A DNA stretch of 7,756 nucleotides from DASRLE01 sp964558455 (GTDB lineage: Bacteria > Verrucomicrobiota > Verrucomicrobiia > Limisphaerales > Palsa-1400): contig CAZLEE010000204.1 of assembly GCA_964558455.1 (NCBI GenBank), forward strand, positions 1-7,756. The letters run 5' to 3'. The position numbers and the translations under genes were made by a program. The notes below the pieces were generated by a model, which saw nothing but the letters and a program-made list of their open reading frames with translations, did not search any database and was not told the origin of the DNA. Positions 6,927 to 7,756 of the stretch are shown here, one piece after another (positions within the stretch are counted from its first letter, which is position 1; each line of letters opens with the position of its first letter).

Positions 6927-7423
6927 CGCAATTATTTATGGATTTTACAAAAAAAATATTGTCAGCAAACCAGTTGCAAGACTGGCGCGAGCAACTTCGC
7001 CGCGAGGGCAAAAGGCTTGTCGCCACCAACGGCTGTTTCGATGTGCTGCACCTGGGTCATGTGACTTACCTCGAACACGCCCGCCAGCAAGGCGATGCTT
7101 TGCTCGTGGGCGTAACCAGCGACATCAATGTGCGCGCCTTGAAGGGAGCGGGCCGCCCGTTGAACCAGGCCGGGGATCGCGCCGCGGTGCTGGCCGCTCT
7201 CCAATCAGTCGATGCCGTGTACATTTTCCCCGAACCCGACGCCAGGGCGTTTCTGGCCGCGATCAAGCCCGACATCTACGTCAAAGGCGGCGACTACACT
7301 CTGGAAACCATCAACCAGGATGAACGACGGCTGCTGGAAAGCGCCGGCGTCAAAATCAAGATTCTGCCGGTCGTTCCGGGCAAGTCCACCAGCGCGCTTT
7401 TGGAAAAGATCAACCGCCTCTAA
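6923..7423 (+). CDS. rfaE2: D-glycero-beta-D-manno-heptose 1-phosphate adenylyltransferase (RfaE2 type)
   Basis: This cytoplasmic nucleotidyltransferase joins ATP and heptose 1-phosphate to make ADP-heptose, the donor for the LPS inner core. It matches the stand-alone C-terminal half of HldE: TNGCFDVLHLGHVTYLEHAR (35-54) carries the HxGH nucleotide-binding motif at 43-46; LVGVTSDINVRALKG, KGGDY (121-125) and the terminal signature PGKSTSALLEKI (152-163) follow. The length of 166 residues is normal for a split enzyme. The kinase half (RfaE1) is not in the window. The first ATG overlaps the oxygenase stop (ATGA); a second in-frame ATG at 6938 is a credible alternative because homologues usually begin just before the ILSANQL-like helix. 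An A8 run at 6949-6956 lies near the start but the frame stays open. Co-transcription with the oxygenase is likely. Confidence 0.94.
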   Translation: MTQLFMDFTKKILSANQLQDWREQLRREGKRLVATNGCFDVLHLGHVTYLEHARQQGDALLVGVTSDINVRALKGAGRPLNQAGDRAAVLAALQSVDAVYIFPEPDARAFLAAIKPDIYVKGGDYTLETINQDERRLLESAGVKIKILPVVPGKSTSALLEKINRL

Positions 7424-7453
7424 ACCTCCGGAAAACAAACTTCTGGCTTGCTT

Positions 7454-7702
7454 ATGAGCACACCGGCCCCCTTAATTTCCGGCATGGAATCCGAGATCTT
7501 TCAAGCCAGCCGCTGGACTTCAGGCAACCATCTTTTTCCAACCGTGATCGGGGTTTCCGACCGGGCCGTCATGCGGCGCAAACGATCCTGGTTCAGCCGC
7601 GATGAAATAAGCATCAGCATACAGAAAGTGGCCTCCGTCCATATCAGGACCGGCCTGATCTGGTCCACAATAATTATTGAATCTTCCGGCGGAAGGGTGT
7701 AA
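7454..7702 (+). CDS. Small PH-like domain protein, apparently short at the C-terminus
   Basis: This 82-residue protein has no signal peptide or membrane segment. The central part, FPTVIGVSDRAVMRRKRSWF followed by SRDEISISIQKVASVHIRTG and LIWSTIIIESSGG, has the alternating strand pattern of bacterial PH (YdbT-like) domains: a 'V.DR.V..R' strand, a turn, 'I.VASV.I.TG' and a final 'I.IESSGG' strand. Bacterial PH domains normally continue with a C-terminal helix; here the frame stops after GRV. It begins 30 bp after rfaE2 and is probably in the same transcript. I chose ATG 7454; TTG 7448 and ATG 7484 are alternatives, and none has a good ribosome-binding site. Role unknown. The antisense strand is also open here, but its product shows no domain pattern. 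Confidence 0.68.
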   Translation: MSTPAPLISGMESEIFQASRWTSGNHLFPTVIGVSDRAVMRRKRSWFSRDEISISIQKVASVHIRTGLIWSTIIIESSGGRV

Positions 7703-7717
7703 GACATAATTCTTCAT

Positions 7718-7756
7718 TTAGGCCGCGAGGGGCAGCGCGTCGTTGCGTGTGGCCTG
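7718..7756 (-). CDS. Possible C-terminal tail of a convergent gene running off the right edge
   Basis: On the minus strand 12 codons (QATRNDALPLAA) run from the edge to a TAA at 7718-7720. GC-rich codons and the placement 15 bp beyond the PH-like gene's stop are compatible with a convergent gene end. Twelve codons are far too few to identify a product or to exclude chance. Confidence 0.2.
   Translation of the reverse strand, partial: QATRNDALPLAA

Noticed and set aside
6949..6956. Programmed frameshift at the A8 run near the rfaE2 start
   Set aside because: The annotated frame is open and in full agreement with the RfaE2 family after the run, so no slippage is required.
7501..7717. Two minus-strand frames of 65-68 codons
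   Set aside because: They lie opposite the PH-like gene. The plus-strand frame shows an organised strand pattern, the antisense ones do not.

Overview
The window looks like chromosomal DNA from a Gram-negative bacterium of the Verrucomicrobia/Planctomycetes type, most plausibly Verrucomicrobia (Pedosphaera/Limisphaerales-like). This is inference. It rests on a PEP-CTERM protein ending VPEPSTLALIGLGATALFF plus an RRRS tail, a histidine kinase with the H-box VLHNVGNVLNSV, an LPS-heptose nucleotidyltransferase, weak Shine-Dalgarno sequences throughout, and moderately GC-rich coding sequence. A run of exactly 100 N (4853-4952) marks a scaffold join, so this is a draft or metagenome-derived assembly and linkage across the join is not proven.

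Left part, minus strand (1-5092), read from right to left: a PEP-CTERM secreted protein split by the N gap; a penicillin-binding protein 4-type D-Ala-D-Ala carboxypeptidase/endopeptidase (dacB, 2982-4490); a PhnD-like periplasmic binding protein (1926-2864); and a membrane histidine kinase (1-1929) that runs off the left edge before its ATP-binding G boxes. The binding protein and kinase overlap by ATGA and no transporter permease or ATPase is visible. The simplest reading is a binding-protein-dependent two-component sensor rather than an uptake system. This pair is the most interesting candidate system here. The kinase gene was reconstructed by translating the reverse strand directly, and its reading frame is open for all 643 codons to the window edge.

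Right part, plus strand (5292-7702): an enlarged HglS/YdcJ-family (formerly DUF1338) Fe(II) oxygenase, overlapping by ATGA with an RfaE2-type D-glycero-beta-D-manno-heptose 1-phosphate adenylyltransferase, followed after 30 bp by a small PH-like protein that ends early. A 12-codon open tail on the minus strand (7718-7756) may be the end of a convergent gene.

The two halves diverge from a roughly 200-bp intergenic region (5093-5291) holding three perfect dyads, which are candidate operators. No RNA genes, CRISPR arrays or identifiable insertion sequences were seen, and no gene-free stretch exceeds 300 bases.
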